From NCBI GenBank assembly GCA_012516015.1, contig JAAYXG010000519.1, positions 1 to 21,962 on the forward strand: a stretch of 21,962 bases of DNA. Direction: 5' to 3'. Shown here one piece after another: positions 6,904-14,823 of this stretch (positions are counted from its first letter, which is position 1; every line of letters starts with the position of its first letter). Below the pieces are notes generated by a model. It was given only the letters and a program-made list of their open reading frames with translations. It was not told the DNA's origin and searched no databases. Source of the DNA: Lysobacteraceae bacterium (GTDB taxonomy: Bacteria > Pseudomonadota > Gammaproteobacteria > Steroidobacterales > Steroidobacteraceae). The position numbers were made by a program, and so were the translations under genes.

Positions 6904-9192
6904 GTGGGTCGATTCGCACTTGCATTCTTGGCTGGACATTGCTGCGTCCATGTGCTTTCGCGGCTGCCCGATCCCTCCTTCGTCGTCGTTCTGCTGATCG
7001 CGAGCGCGCTCGCCGCGTTGCTGCGAGCGAAGCTTCTCGTCGTATTCGCGCTCGGGATCGCTTGGGCGTGGGTACATGCGAGCGTGCGCCTCGCTGACGA
7101 TCTCCCTTACGCGCTCGAGGGTGAGGACCTGCTCGTCGCCGGGCTGATTGCATCGCTGCCCGCCGCGAGCGAAGGCTCCCTCCGTTTCGAGCTCGACGTC
7201 ATTCGCGCGGATCGAGGCGTTCCGAAGCGAGTCCAGCTCACCTGGTACGAGGCGGACGAGCTGCCGCGAGTGGGGGAGACATGGCAGCTGCTCGTGCGTC
7301 TCAAACGGCGGAACGGCTTTTCAAATCCGGGCGGGTTCGACTACGAAGCGCATCTGTTCCGAAAGGGAATCGGCGCGACCGGCTACGTGCGCGCCGACGC
7401 GCGCAACCGGCGGCTCGAGCGTGCCGGTTCCCGATACCTCATCGACCAGGCGCGCGGCTGGATCGCGGATCGGATGGCGAGCGCCGTGGGTTCGAATGAC
7501 CGGATGCTCGGGGTCTTGCAGGGACTCGCAATCGGCGATACGCGGCAGATGACGACCCAGCAGTGGCGCGTCTTCGCCGTGACAGGGACGACTCACCTCA
7601 TGGCGATCTCGGGTTTGCACATCAGCATGCTCGCGGCGATTGCGGCATGGCTCGGCGGCGCGGTCGTGCGATGGCGAGGGGCTCAAGCGCGGGGCTGGTG
7701 TGCAGTTCACGGGCAAGCGATCTGCGGATTGTCGGCAGCGGTCGGCTATGCGTTGATGGCCGGATTTTCGGTACCGACACAGCGCACGGCGCTCATGTTG
7801 TGCATCTACTTTCTCGCGCGCTGGTATCGACGCGATATCCAGGTGGGACATGCGCTCGGTCTCGCGCTCATCGGCGTCCTGCTCATCGATCCGTTCGCGC
7901 CACTCGCGGTCGGTGCTTGGCTCTCCTTCGGTGCCGTCGCAGTCCTCATACTCGCACTTTCAGGTCGCCTCAGGCGCGACGGTGCGGGTGTGAATTTCGC
8001 GCGTGCCCAGCTTGCGATCACGGTCGGATTGCTGCCGCTGCTGCTTGCGGCGTTCGGCTCGATGTCTCTCGTCGGTCCAGTGGCGAACGCAGTCGCTATT
8101 CCTGCATTCACGTTCTTGATCGTTCCGCTCGTGCTCATGGGAGCGCTGTTTGCGGCCGTGAGTCCCGCGTTGGGCGCACTGCCGTTGGAGCTCGCAACTC
8201 ACGTGCTCACGCTGCTCTGGGTGCCGCTCGAGAAGCTTGCAGCCCAGCCGTTCGCGCTGTGGTACTTCCCGCTCGCGCCCCCGCTGGCGCTTGTCACGAT
8301 GTGGCTCGGCGCGCTCGCCTGCATATTGCCCGTCATTTGGCCGATCCGCCTGCTCGGCGTCGTGTGCTGCATCCAAGTCTTTCTCATTCCCGGCCAAGCG
8401 CCCGATCGCGGTGATTTCGAGATCAACGTGCTCGATGTCGGACAAGGGTTGTCGGTTGTCGTACGTACGGAACGTCACACGCTGGTGTACGACACCGGGC
8501 CCGCGTTTCGCAGCGGGCGCGATGCAGCGACGCTAGCAGTGTTGCCGTACTTGCGGGCACGCGGCGTGCGTCGCATCGACGCGCTCGTGGTGAGCCACGG
8601 CGATCTCGATCACCGTGGCGGTCTAGAGTCGTTGTTGCAGGGCAGTCGAGTCGAGCGCACCGTGATCGGCCCCTCGGTCGAGGTTCCTGAGACGGTGACG
8701 GCCGATGCGTGTTTGCGCGGCGAGTCATGGGTTTGGGACGACGTGCGGTTCGAGGTCTTGCATCCGGCGGCCGAGCTGGTTGCGAACGACAACGACTCTA
8801 GCTGCGTCTTGAGCGTCAGGAGCGCTGCAGGCACGGCGCTGCTGACGGGTGATATCGAAGCGACAGGGGAGGCGGCGTTGCTCGATCGCCGAATACCTGC
8901 AACAGACGTCGTCGTCGTGCCTCATCACGGGAGCCGTACGTCCTCTTCCGAGGCGTTCGCCGCGGCACTCGCGCCGAAGGTTGCCATTGTGTCCGCCGGC
9001 TATCGAAACAGGTGGGGCCTGCCCAAACCGGAGGTGCTTGCGCGCTGGCGCGAGCAAGGTGCTCGCGTCTACACGACCGCGCAAAGCGGGGCCGTTGAAG
9101 TCTCGATTGCGAGGGGCAGGCGGCCTACGGTTCGCGAGCATCGCGAGGCGAGTGGGCGTTACTGGTCGCGCACCGCGGGCGACCGACTTTGA
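6904..9192 (+). CDS. comEC: DNA internalisation/competence protein ComEC/Rec2
   Basis: The inner-membrane channel for single-stranded DNA in natural transformation, 762 residues from this start. Helices at the N-terminus are followed by an OB-like DUF4131 region. The ComEC core holds QGLAIGDTRQMTTQQWRVFAVTGTTHLMAISGLHISMLA and many membrane segments. The C-terminal metallo-beta-lactamase-like domain begins INVLDVGQGLSVVV and carries SHGDLDHRGG (metal motif H565, D567, D569, H570), LLTGDIE and VPHHGSRTSS. GTG 6904 is preferred over an in-frame GTG at 6835. AAGGAGG lies four bases before it, and the product then begins MGRFALAFLAGH as ComEC proteins do. All expected core motifs are present, so DNA uptake is possible but depends on genes outside the window. 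Confidence 0.95.
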   Translation: MGRFALAFLAGHCCVHVLSRLPDPSFVVVLLIASALAALLRAKLLVVFALGIAWAWVHASVRLADDLPYALEGEDLLVAGLIASLPAASEGSLRFELDVIRADRGVPKRVQLTWYEADELPRVGETWQLLVRLKRRNGFSNPGGFDYEAHLFRKGIGATGYVRADARNRRLERAGSRYLIDQARGWIADRMASAVGSNDRMLGVLQGLAIGDTRQMTTQQWRVFAVTGTTHLMAISGLHISMLAAIAAWLGGAVVRWRGAQARGWCAVHGQAICGLSAAVGYALMAGFSVPTQRTALMLCIYFLARWYRRDIQVGHALGLALIGVLLIDPFAPLAVGAWLSFGAVAVLILALSGRLRRDGAGVNFARAQLAITVGLLPLLLAAFGSMSLVGPVANAVAIPAFTFLIVPLVLMGALFAAVSPALGALPLELATHVLTLLWVPLEKLAAQPFALWYFPLAPPLALVTMWLGALACILPVIWPIRLLGVVCCIQVFLIPGQAPDRGDFEINVLDVGQGLSVVVRTERHTLVYDTGPAFRSGRDAATLAVLPYLRARGVRRIDALVVSHGDLDHRGGLESLLQGSRVERTVIGPSVEVPETVTADACLRGESWVWDDVRFEVLHPAAELVANDNDSSCVLSVRSAAGTALLTGDIEATGEAALLDRRIPATDVVVVPHHGSRTSSSEAFAAALAPKVAIVSAGYRNRWGLPKPEVLARWREQGARVYTTAQSGAVEVSIARGRRPTVREHREASGRYWSRTAGDRL

Positions 9193-9292
9193 GGGAATCG
9201 CCAACGCGAGATCGGGCGCTGCGCGCCATTATCGTCTAAGGGAAAGCTGGTAGTATGCGCAGCCACTCAAAACAGGCGGTTGCAGGCGACCC

Positions 9293-9910
9293 ATGCTCGA
9301 GATCGTGAAAGCCGGCGGCATCATGATGGGCCCGATTATTCTCGCGTCCATCATCGCGGCCGCCATCATCTTGGAACGGCTTTGGACGCTGCAAACGAAG
9401 CGCGTCCTCCCAGCCGAGCTTACGGAGAAGGTATGGCGTTGGGTCGAGCAACGCCAGATCCAAGACAAACACATCGTAGCTCTGCAACAGAACTCCCCGC
9501 TGGGCAAGATCTTGGCGGCGGGACTCGCCAATCGGCATCGGCCGCACGATGTCATGAAGGAGAGCATCGAGGACACCGGTCGTCACGTCGTCCATGAGCT
9601 CGACCGCTTCATCGGGGCGCTCGGCACGATCGCCTCGCTCTCGCCGCTCATGGGATTGCTCGGCACGGTGCTCGGTATGATTCGCACGTTCAACGCGATC
9701 ACGACCGAGGGCATAGGCAATCCGGCGGCGCTCGCTGGCGGAATCGCCGAAGCGCTCATCACCACGGCCGCCGGGCTCACCGTCGCGATCCCCGCGCTGA
9801 TCGGCTACAAATACCTGCGCGGACGGGTGGAAGCGTTGGTCGTGCAGATGGAGAAGGAGGCGATCAAGCTCGTGCAGGCGATGGAAGCGCACAACGGAGC
9901 GACGCAATGA
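9293..9910 (+). CDS. exbB: ExbB/TolQ-family proton channel protein
   Basis: A 205-residue MotA/TolQ/ExbB protein that forms, with ExbD, a proton-driven motor energising TonB-type outer-membrane processes. Hydrophobic segments are at about 9-29, 106-130 and 150-174. The second and third carry SPLMGLLGTVLGMIRTF (117-133) and GGIAEALITTAAGLTVAIPA (149-168). T125 and T157/T158 correspond to the polar residues lining the channel in the family. The stop overlaps the exbD start (ATGA, 9907-9910), so the two are translationally coupled. A TAGTAT hexamer at 9251-9256 could be a -10 box, but no good -35 accompanies it. No tonB gene is in the window. Confidence 0.93.
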   Translation: MLEIVKAGGIMMGPIILASIIAAAIILERLWTLQTKRVLPAELTEKVWRWVEQRQIQDKHIVALQQNSPLGKILAAGLANRHRPHDVMKESIEDTGRHVVHELDRFIGALGTIASLSPLMGLLGTVLGMIRTFNAITTEGIGNPAALAGGIAEALITTAAGLTVAIPALIGYKYLRGRVEALVVQMEKEAIKLVQAMEAHNGATQ

Positions 9911-10344
9911 ACCTGACGCGTCGCAGCCATGAGGAGCCCGAGCTCAACCTGATCTCGCTGGTCGACGTCGTGTTGTTGCTGCTGATCTTCTTCATGGTGT
10001 CGACGACATTCGTAGATGAGTCGCGCATCAAGCTGCAATTGCCGCAGGCAAGCGCCAAACCTGCAGCCGAGCAGCAGAAGGATCCCATCGAGATCGCGGT
10101 GACTGCCTCGGGCGAATACCGGGTGAACGGTCAAACGCTCATCAACACAAGCCCGGCGACGCTCTCCGCAGCGGTGTCGAGGATTGCGGGCGAGTCGCGG
10201 GACATTCCCATCACATTGCGCGCCGATGCTCGCACGACGCATCAGTCGGTCGTAACGGCGATGGATGTCCTGGGACGACTCGGGTTCCGTGCGATCAGCA
10301 TCGCGACCGTGAACGAAGAGCAGGCCGGCAGCGCGCCGGACTGA
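9907..10344 (+). CDS. exbD: ExbD/TolR-family biopolymer transport protein
   Basis: A 145-residue partner of ExbB. A short cytoplasmic N-terminus (MNLTRRSHEEPELN) leads into one membrane helix (about 15-35, LISLVDVVLLLLIFFMVSTTF). It carries the conserved, proton-carrying Asp at D20. The periplasmic domain (about 40-140) ends with the usual THQSVVTAMDVLGRLGFRAISIATV. GGAG upstream within the end of exbB serves as ribosome-binding site, and the start overlaps the exbB stop by four bases. Its position between comEC and msbA matches related genomes. Confidence 0.93.
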   Translation: MNLTRRSHEEPELNLISLVDVVLLLLIFFMVSTTFVDESRIKLQLPQASAKPAAEQQKDPIEIAVTASGEYRVNGQTLINTSPATLSAAVSRIAGESRDIPITLRADARTTHQSVVTAMDVLGRLGFRAISIATVNEEQAGSAPD

Positions 10345-10357
10345 GCTCAGGTCGTTT

Positions 10358-12124
10358 ATGGACCGTGCCCCGATCCTGTCGACCGCACCGGCCGCTTGGC
10401 CGGACGCCTGGCAGACGTATCGTCGCTTGCTCGCCTACCTGCGGCCGCATCGCGGCATGTTCGCGCTCGGTCTTCTCGGCGCGATGCTGTTCTCGTTGAG
10501 CATGGTGAGCTTTGCGGGGTTTGCGAAGGTCTTCGGCGACGGCACGTTCGAGAATCAGGACCCGCGCACGATCGTCTGGCTACCGCTCGCGCTGATCGCG
10601 CTGTTCTTCTTTCGAGGTCTCGGCGACTTCACGCAGACGTATTGCATGGGCTACGTCGGGCGCCAGATCGTCAAGGTGCTGCGCGCGCAAGTCTTCGAGC
10701 GCATCGTCAATCTTCCCATCGGCTACTACGATCGCAGCTCCGCCGCGACGTTGCTCTCTCGCCTGACGTACAACACGGAGCAGATCGGTCAAGCGACGAC
10801 GGATTCCATCGTCGTCACGGTTCGCGAAGCGCTCACGATACTGGGCTCGCTCATCTGGCTGTTCGTGATGAACACGCGACTCACGCTCATCGCGCTGACG
10901 ATGGGGCCTTTGGTCGCGTGGCTCGTGAATCTGATCAACCGCAAGTTCCGCCGCTACAGCCGGCGCATTCAGGACTCGATGGGGGACATCACGCGGGTCG
11001 CGAAGGAGACGCTCGAGGCGCCGCGAATCGTCAAGGTTTACAATGCGCAGGATCACCAATTCAAACAGTTCGAGGCGGTGAACGAGCACAACCGCCGCTC
11101 GTACATGCGCCTCATTCTGACGAAGGGCCTTTCGAATCCCGTCGTACAAATGGTGACTGCGATCGGGTCGGCATTCGTCCTGTCGATCGCGATCTCCGAT
11201 GCGATCAACGAGCGCATGAGCATGGGCGATCTGCTCGCGTTCCTCGTTGCGCTCGTGAACATCGCGCAGCCGCTGCGCAGCTTGGTCGGCGTCTCGGGTC
11301 CTTTGCAGCAAGGGATCGCCGCGGGCCAGAGCCTGTTCGAGCTATTGGACGAGCCCACCGAGCCCACGAGCGGGATGCGGCTCGAAGGGCGAGTGCGCGG
11401 CGAGATCGAGTTCGACAACGTGTCGTTTTCTTACCCGACCGGCAAAGGTCCGGCGCTCGAGAACATCACCCTCAAGGTCGAGGCGGGCGAGATGGTCGCG
11501 ATCGTCGGGCGGTCCGGCAGCGGCAAGTCGACGCTCGTAAATCTGTTGCCGCGCTTTTACGACGTCGACGCTGGTGCGGTGCGCGTCGATGGTCGCGACG
11601 TGCGCGAGTACGAGCTGCGCAGCCTGCGCGAGCAGATCGCGCTGGTTAGCCAGGAGGTCGTGCTTTTCAACGACACGATTCGCGCGAATATTGCCTTCGG
11701 AAGGGATGCTTCTCCTGGCGCGATCGAGGAGGCCGCCCGAGCGGCGCATGTGCTCGAGTTCGTGCGCGACCTGCCCGCTGGGCTCGATACCATGGTGGGC
11801 GATCGCGGTGTCCTGCTCTCCGGCGGTCAACGCCAACGCATTTCGATCGCGCGTGCGTTGCTGAAAAACGCGCCGATCTTGATCCTCGATGAGGCAACCT
11901 CCGCGCTCGATACGGAATCAGAACGCGGGATTCAAGCGGCGCTCGAGCGTTTGATGGAGAATCGCACGACGCTCGTCATCGCGCACCGTTTGTCTACGGT
12001 TGAGAACGCCGATCGCATCGTCGTGCTCGACGGCGGTCGCATTGCGGAGAGCGGCACGCACACGGAGCTGCTCGAAGCCGAAGGACAGTACGCGGCACTC
12101 TATCGTATGCAGTTCAAAGCATAG
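10358..12124 (+). CDS. msbA: Lipid A export ABC transporter MsbA
   Basis: A homodimeric half-transporter of 588 residues that flips lipid A-core across the inner membrane. Six membrane helices occupy about residues 25-320. The nucleotide-binding domain has Walker A GRSGSGKST (384-392), the Q-loop VSQEVVLFNDTI, signature LSGGQRQR (487-494), Walker B ILILDE (D511, E512) and the switch His H543 (VIAHR). The length fits E. coli MsbA (582). It starts 13 bases after exbD with AGG about ten bases before the ATG. lpxK follows, as in E. coli, which supports the lipid A role over a generic drug exporter. No missing motif was seen. Confidence 0.95.
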   Translation: MDRAPILSTAPAAWPDAWQTYRRLLAYLRPHRGMFALGLLGAMLFSLSMVSFAGFAKVFGDGTFENQDPRTIVWLPLALIALFFFRGLGDFTQTYCMGYVGRQIVKVLRAQVFERIVNLPIGYYDRSSAATLLSRLTYNTEQIGQATTDSIVVTVREALTILGSLIWLFVMNTRLTLIALTMGPLVAWLVNLINRKFRRYSRRIQDSMGDITRVAKETLEAPRIVKVYNAQDHQFKQFEAVNEHNRRSYMRLILTKGLSNPVVQMVTAIGSAFVLSIAISDAINERMSMGDLLAFLVALVNIAQPLRSLVGVSGPLQQGIAAGQSLFELLDEPTEPTSGMRLEGRVRGEIEFDNVSFSYPTGKGPALENITLKVEAGEMVAIVGRSGSGKSTLVNLLPRFYDVDAGAVRVDGRDVREYELRSLREQIALVSQEVVLFNDTIRANIAFGRDASPGAIEEAARAAHVLEFVRDLPAGLDTMVGDRGVLLSGGQRQRISIARALLKNAPILILDEATSALDTESERGIQAALERLMENRTTLVIAHRLSTVENADRIVVLDGGRIAESGTHTELLEAEGQYAALYRMQFKA

Positions 12125-12210
12125 AAACACGATCTACATGGCGCTGCGATTCGTGAGCTACCGCGACCATGACGGTTCGACCCCGTACGCCTGTGAACGC
12201 GTAGGCTGAC

Positions 12211-13236
12211 ATGTCGCTCGATAGGCATTTGCAGCGACTTTGGTACGGCGCCTTTCGCCCGTCGCTGATTCCGTTGCTTCCGCTCTCGTGGCTGTTCGCC
12301 GGCGTCGTGGCTTTTCGTCGCCGGATGTTTCGGCTCGGCGTGCTGCGCAGCTACCGCGTCGATGTGCCGGTCATCGTCATCGGCAACATCACGGTAGGCG
12401 GAACGGGCAAGACGCCGTTCACGATCTGGCTCGCGAACCGGCTTGCCGCGAGCGGCCGTAAAGTCGGCATCGTCTTGCGTGGGTATGGCGGCCGTGCGAC
12501 GTCGTGGCCGAGGCAAGCGACTCCCGAGAGCGATTGGGAGGAGGTCGGTGATGAAGCAGTGCTGCTCGCGCGCCGTACGAACGCGATCGTCGTGGTGGGA
12601 CCTGATCGTGTTGCCGATGCTCGCTTGGCGACGGCGCTCGGCGCGCAGGTCATTCTGTCGGATGACGGACTGCAGCACTATCGCTTGCGACGCGATCTCG
12701 AGATTGTCGTCATCGATGGTGAGCGTGGGTTAGGCAATGGCCGTCTCTTGCCGGCAGGCCCGCTCAGGGAGCCGAGCTCGCGTCTCGCAACCGTCGATCT
12801 ACACGTGATCACGCGCCGAGGGGAGGGTACGCCGCGAGCGACGAAATCGAGCGACGTACCGACCGTGATGGCAGTCCCGAAGTTCGGCACCGCAGTGAAT
12901 TTGGCGAGCGGCGAAGTGCGCGCGCTTGCAACCTTTGCAGATGCCCCTGTGCATGCAATTGCCGCCGTAGGTCATCCAGAGTCTTTTTTCGAGGCGCTAC
13001 GGCGTATCGGACTCACCGTACGCGGTCACGCTTATGCGGATCATGCGTCGCTCGCACGCGAGCACATCGACTTTGGGGACGCGCCGGTGCTGATGACGGA
13101 AAAGGATGCAGTAAAATGTAGCGCCATCGCAGATCGACGCCACTGGACCGTGCCGCTCGAGATCGCGCTGAACGATGAGGACGAGAACGTTGTAGCCACG
13201 CTGATCGAGCGCACGCTCGGTTCGGCGCCGAGGTGA
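12211..13236 (+). CDS. lpxK: Tetraacyldisaccharide 4'-kinase LpxK
   Basis: Transfers phosphate from ATP to the 4' position of the lipid A disaccharide precursor, giving lipid IVA, at the inner-membrane surface. It is 341 residues (E. coli 328). An N-terminal hydrophobic membrane-associating helix (about 18-35) is followed by the unusual P-loop [13 protein letters not shown] (58-70) and the family motifs LRGYGG (89-94), [10 protein letters not shown] (112-121) and [10 protein letters not shown] (150-159). MTEKDAVKC lies near the C-terminus. It is 86 bases downstream of msbA, in the same direction. No strong Shine-Dalgarno is visible. The stop overlaps the ribosome-binding site of the next gene. 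Confidence 0.96.
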   Translation: MSLDRHLQRLWYGAFRPSLIPLLPLSWLFAGVVAFRRRMFRLGVLRSYRVDVPVIVIGNITVGGTGKTPFTIWLANRLAASGRKVGIVLRGYGGRATSWPRQATPESDWEEVGDEAVLLARRTNAIVVVGPDRVADARLATALGAQVILSDDGLQHYRLRRDLEIVVIDGERGLGNGRLLPAGPLREPSSRLATVDLHVITRRGEGTPRATKSSDVPTVMAVPKFGTAVNLASGEVRALATFADAPVHAIAAVGHPESFFEALRRIGLTVRGHAYADHASLAREHIDFGDAPVLMTEKDAVKCSAIADRRHWTVPLEIALNDEDENVVATLIERTLGSAPR

Positions 13237-13241
13237 AATCG

Positions 13242-13433
13242 ATGGATACCAAGCTGCTCGATATTCTGGCGTGTCCGCTCTGCAAGGGGCCGCTTCAGTA
13301 CTCGAAATCCCAGCAAGTGCTCGTCTGCCGAGGCGATCGACTCGCCTATCCCATCCGCGACGGCATCCCCGTCATGCTCGAGGAGGAAGCCCGTCACTTG
13401 CAGCCGACGGATCCGCTTCTCATCGAGCGCTGA
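13242..13433 (+). CDS. ycaR: Trm112/YcaR-family small protein
   Basis: A 63-residue protein of the UPF0434/Trm112 family: [18 protein letters not shown] with CPLC at residues 11-14, then [25 protein letters not shown]. Only one further Cys is present, so a full four-Cys zinc site is not expected. Its role in bacteria is unclear. ATG 13242 is chosen over an in-frame GTG at 13233 because GAGGTGA lies about five bases before it. That ribosome-binding site overlaps the lpxK stop. The gene's own stop overlaps the kdsB start (TGATG), so lpxK, ycaR and kdsB are tightly coupled, as in E. coli. Confidence 0.93.
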   Translation: MDTKLLDILACPLCKGPLQYSKSQQVLVCRGDRLAYPIRDGIPVMLEEEARHLQPTDPLLIER

Positions 13434-14185
13434 TGTCGTACAAGGTCGTCATTCCGGCGCGCTACGCCTCGGCCAGATTGCCGGGCAAGCCGCTGCTCGA
13501 CATTGCCGGACGGGCGATGATCGAGTGGGTGATCGATGCGGCGTCGAAAGCCCGGGCGGAGGAGGTGCTGGTCGCAACCGATGACGCTCGCATTGCCGAG
13601 CGAGTCGGCGTGCGCGCCGTCATGACGCAGGCGACGCACCAGTCGGGTACGGATCGGATCGCCGAAGTGGCTCGCCTGCGCGGTTGGAGCGATGAGACGA
13701 TCGTGGTCAATGTGCAAGGTGACGAGCCGCAACTTCCACCCCGCCTCGTCGATCAAGTGGCCGCGCTTCTCGAAAACGATCGAGCCGCGGATGTGGCGAC
13801 GCTTTGCACTCCGATTGCGAACCTGCGCGAGTTCTTGGATCCGAGTGCCGTCAAGGTCGTGATGGCCACGGGTGGAGCGGCGCTTTATTTCAGCCGCGCG
13901 CCGATCCCGTTCGATCGCGATGGCGCATCGCAGGGAGTGGCGAGTCAGCGCCGCTTCAGCGGAGCGTACCGCCACCTCGGCGTGTACGCTTATCGAGTCA
14001 GTGCGCTCGAGCGCCTGAGCGCGCTACCGCCTTCCGAGCTCGAACGCATCGAGAAACTCGAGCAGTTGCGCGCCTTGCAAGCCGGGATGAGGATCGTGGT
14101 CGCAGTTGCAGAAGCCCCGCCGCCCGCTGGCGTCGATACGCCCGAGGATCTCGAGCGCGTCAGAGCTGCGCTGACGTCAACGTGA
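13433..14185 (+). CDS. kdsB: 3-deoxy-manno-octulosonate cytidylyltransferase KdsB
   Basis: Makes CMP-Kdo from CTP and Kdo in the cytoplasm; Kdo is the first inner-core sugar of lipopolysaccharide. It is 250 residues, the normal size. The N-terminal nucleotide-binding motif IPARYASARLPGKPLLDIAG (7-26) is followed by THQSGTDRIAEV and VVNVQGDEPQLPP (about 90-102), then YFSRAPIPFDRD and HLGVYAYR. A longer in-frame start at 13271 is rejected because the extra 54 residues overlap ycaR in another frame and match nothing in the family. The start overlaps the ycaR stop by one base. Confidence 0.96.
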   Translation: MSYKVVIPARYASARLPGKPLLDIAGRAMIEWVIDAASKARAEEVLVATDDARIAERVGVRAVMTQATHQSGTDRIAEVARLRGWSDETIVVNVQGDEPQLPPRLVDQVAALLENDRAADVATLCTPIANLREFLDPSAVKVVMATGGAALYFSRAPIPFDRDGASQGVASQRRFSGAYRHLGVYAYRVSALERLSALPPSELERIEKLEQLRALQAGMRIVVAVAEAPPPAGVDTPEDLERVRAALTST

Positions 14186-14213
14186 TTTGTAGCGTTGCGG
14201 TAGATAGAGTGGT

Positions 14214-14228
14214 CGCTTCGACGAAGCG
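14214..14228 (+). terminator. Weak hairpin after kdsB
   Basis: CGCTTC, loop GAC, then GAAGCG, followed by TTTCGCGTTT. The six-base-pair stem and broken T-run make this at most a weak terminator or attenuator between kdsB and the phosphatase gene. Confidence 0.3.
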
Positions 14229-14283
14229 TTTCGCGTTTCGTACTGTCTAAGGTTGATCACTACCGATGGAGGCTTCTCACACG

Positions 14284-14760
14284 ATGCGGCTCCTCTTCGT
14301 TTGTATGGGCAATATTTGCCGCTCGCCGAGCGCCGAGGGCGTTTTCCGTCGGGTGCTCGCCGAGCGCGCGCCCGATGTCGCCATCGAAATCGATTCGGCC
14401 GGTACGCACGATTATCACGTCGGTAATCCGCCGGATCGCCGTGCGATCGAGGCTGCGCGACGGCGTGGGATCGATATTACGTCGCTGCGCGCGAGACAGG
14501 TGAGCAGCGACGATTTCGCGCGGTTCGACCTGATCCTCGCCATGGATGAAGAGAACGTCGATGAGCTCAAACGGCGCGCGCCGTCCGAGTATCACGGCCG
14601 CATTCGATTGCTCATGGAATTCGCGGCGAACGCGCCGCTGCGGTACGTGCCCGATCCTTACTACGGCGGTCCGTCCGGCTTCGAGCAGGTCTTGGATCTG
14701 CTGGAAGAAGCGGCCGAGGGACTCTTGGAGGAAGTTCTGAGACGGCAGCGGCGCGCCTGA
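14284..14760 (+). CDS. Low-molecular-weight protein-tyrosine phosphatase
   Basis: A cytoplasmic phosphatase of the Wzb/Etp/YfkJ family, 158 residues from this start. The P-loop VCMGNICRS carries the catalytic Cys (C7) and Arg (R13). The general-acid loop is DPYYGG near residues 126-131. SAGTHDYHVGNPPDRRA is also typical. An in-frame ATG at 14266 would add six residues. The ATG at 14284 fits homologues (MRLLFVC) and has GGAGG upstream, though the 11-base spacing is long, so the start is uncertain. No tyrosine kinase gene is adjacent, so the substrate cannot be deduced. The gene follows kdsB by 98 bases and meets rne tail to tail, and its stop codon lies in the loop of a perfect hairpin. Confidence 0.92.
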   Translation: MRLLFVCMGNICRSPSAEGVFRRVLAERAPDVAIEIDSAGTHDYHVGNPPDRRAIEAARRRGIDITSLRARQVSSDDFARFDLILAMDEENVDELKRRAPSEYHGRIRLLMEFAANAPLRYVPDPYYGGPSGFEQVLDLLEEAAEGLLEEVLRRQRRA

Positions 14761-14771
14761 GCGCGCCGCTG
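14746..14771. terminator. Perfect 11-bp stem-loop spanning the phosphatase stop codon
   Basis: CAGCGGCGCGC, loop CTGA, then the exact complement GCGCGCCGCTG. The loop contains the TGA stop codon. There is no U-tract, so factor-independent termination is doubtful. The stem should still block 3' exonucleases or antisense read-through between the convergent genes. Confidence 0.5.
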
Positions 14772-14793
14772 GTCGTCGAATGGCGGGAGAGGC

Positions 14794-14817
14794 GGGGGGC
14801 CTGTCCGAGCGCCCCCG
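14794..14817 (-). terminator. GC-only hairpin downstream of rne
   Basis: Just past the rne stop (minus strand), GGGGGC and GCCCCC flank a loop of about ten bases. No U-tract follows. It is a possible 3' end structure for the rne transcript. Confidence 0.35.
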
Positions 14818-14823
14818 TTCATC

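Noticed and set aside
13271..13432. A longer kdsB start.
   Set aside because: It overlaps ycaR in a second frame. The first 54 residues are out-of-frame ycaR, and IPARYASARLPGKPL begins right after ATG 13433.
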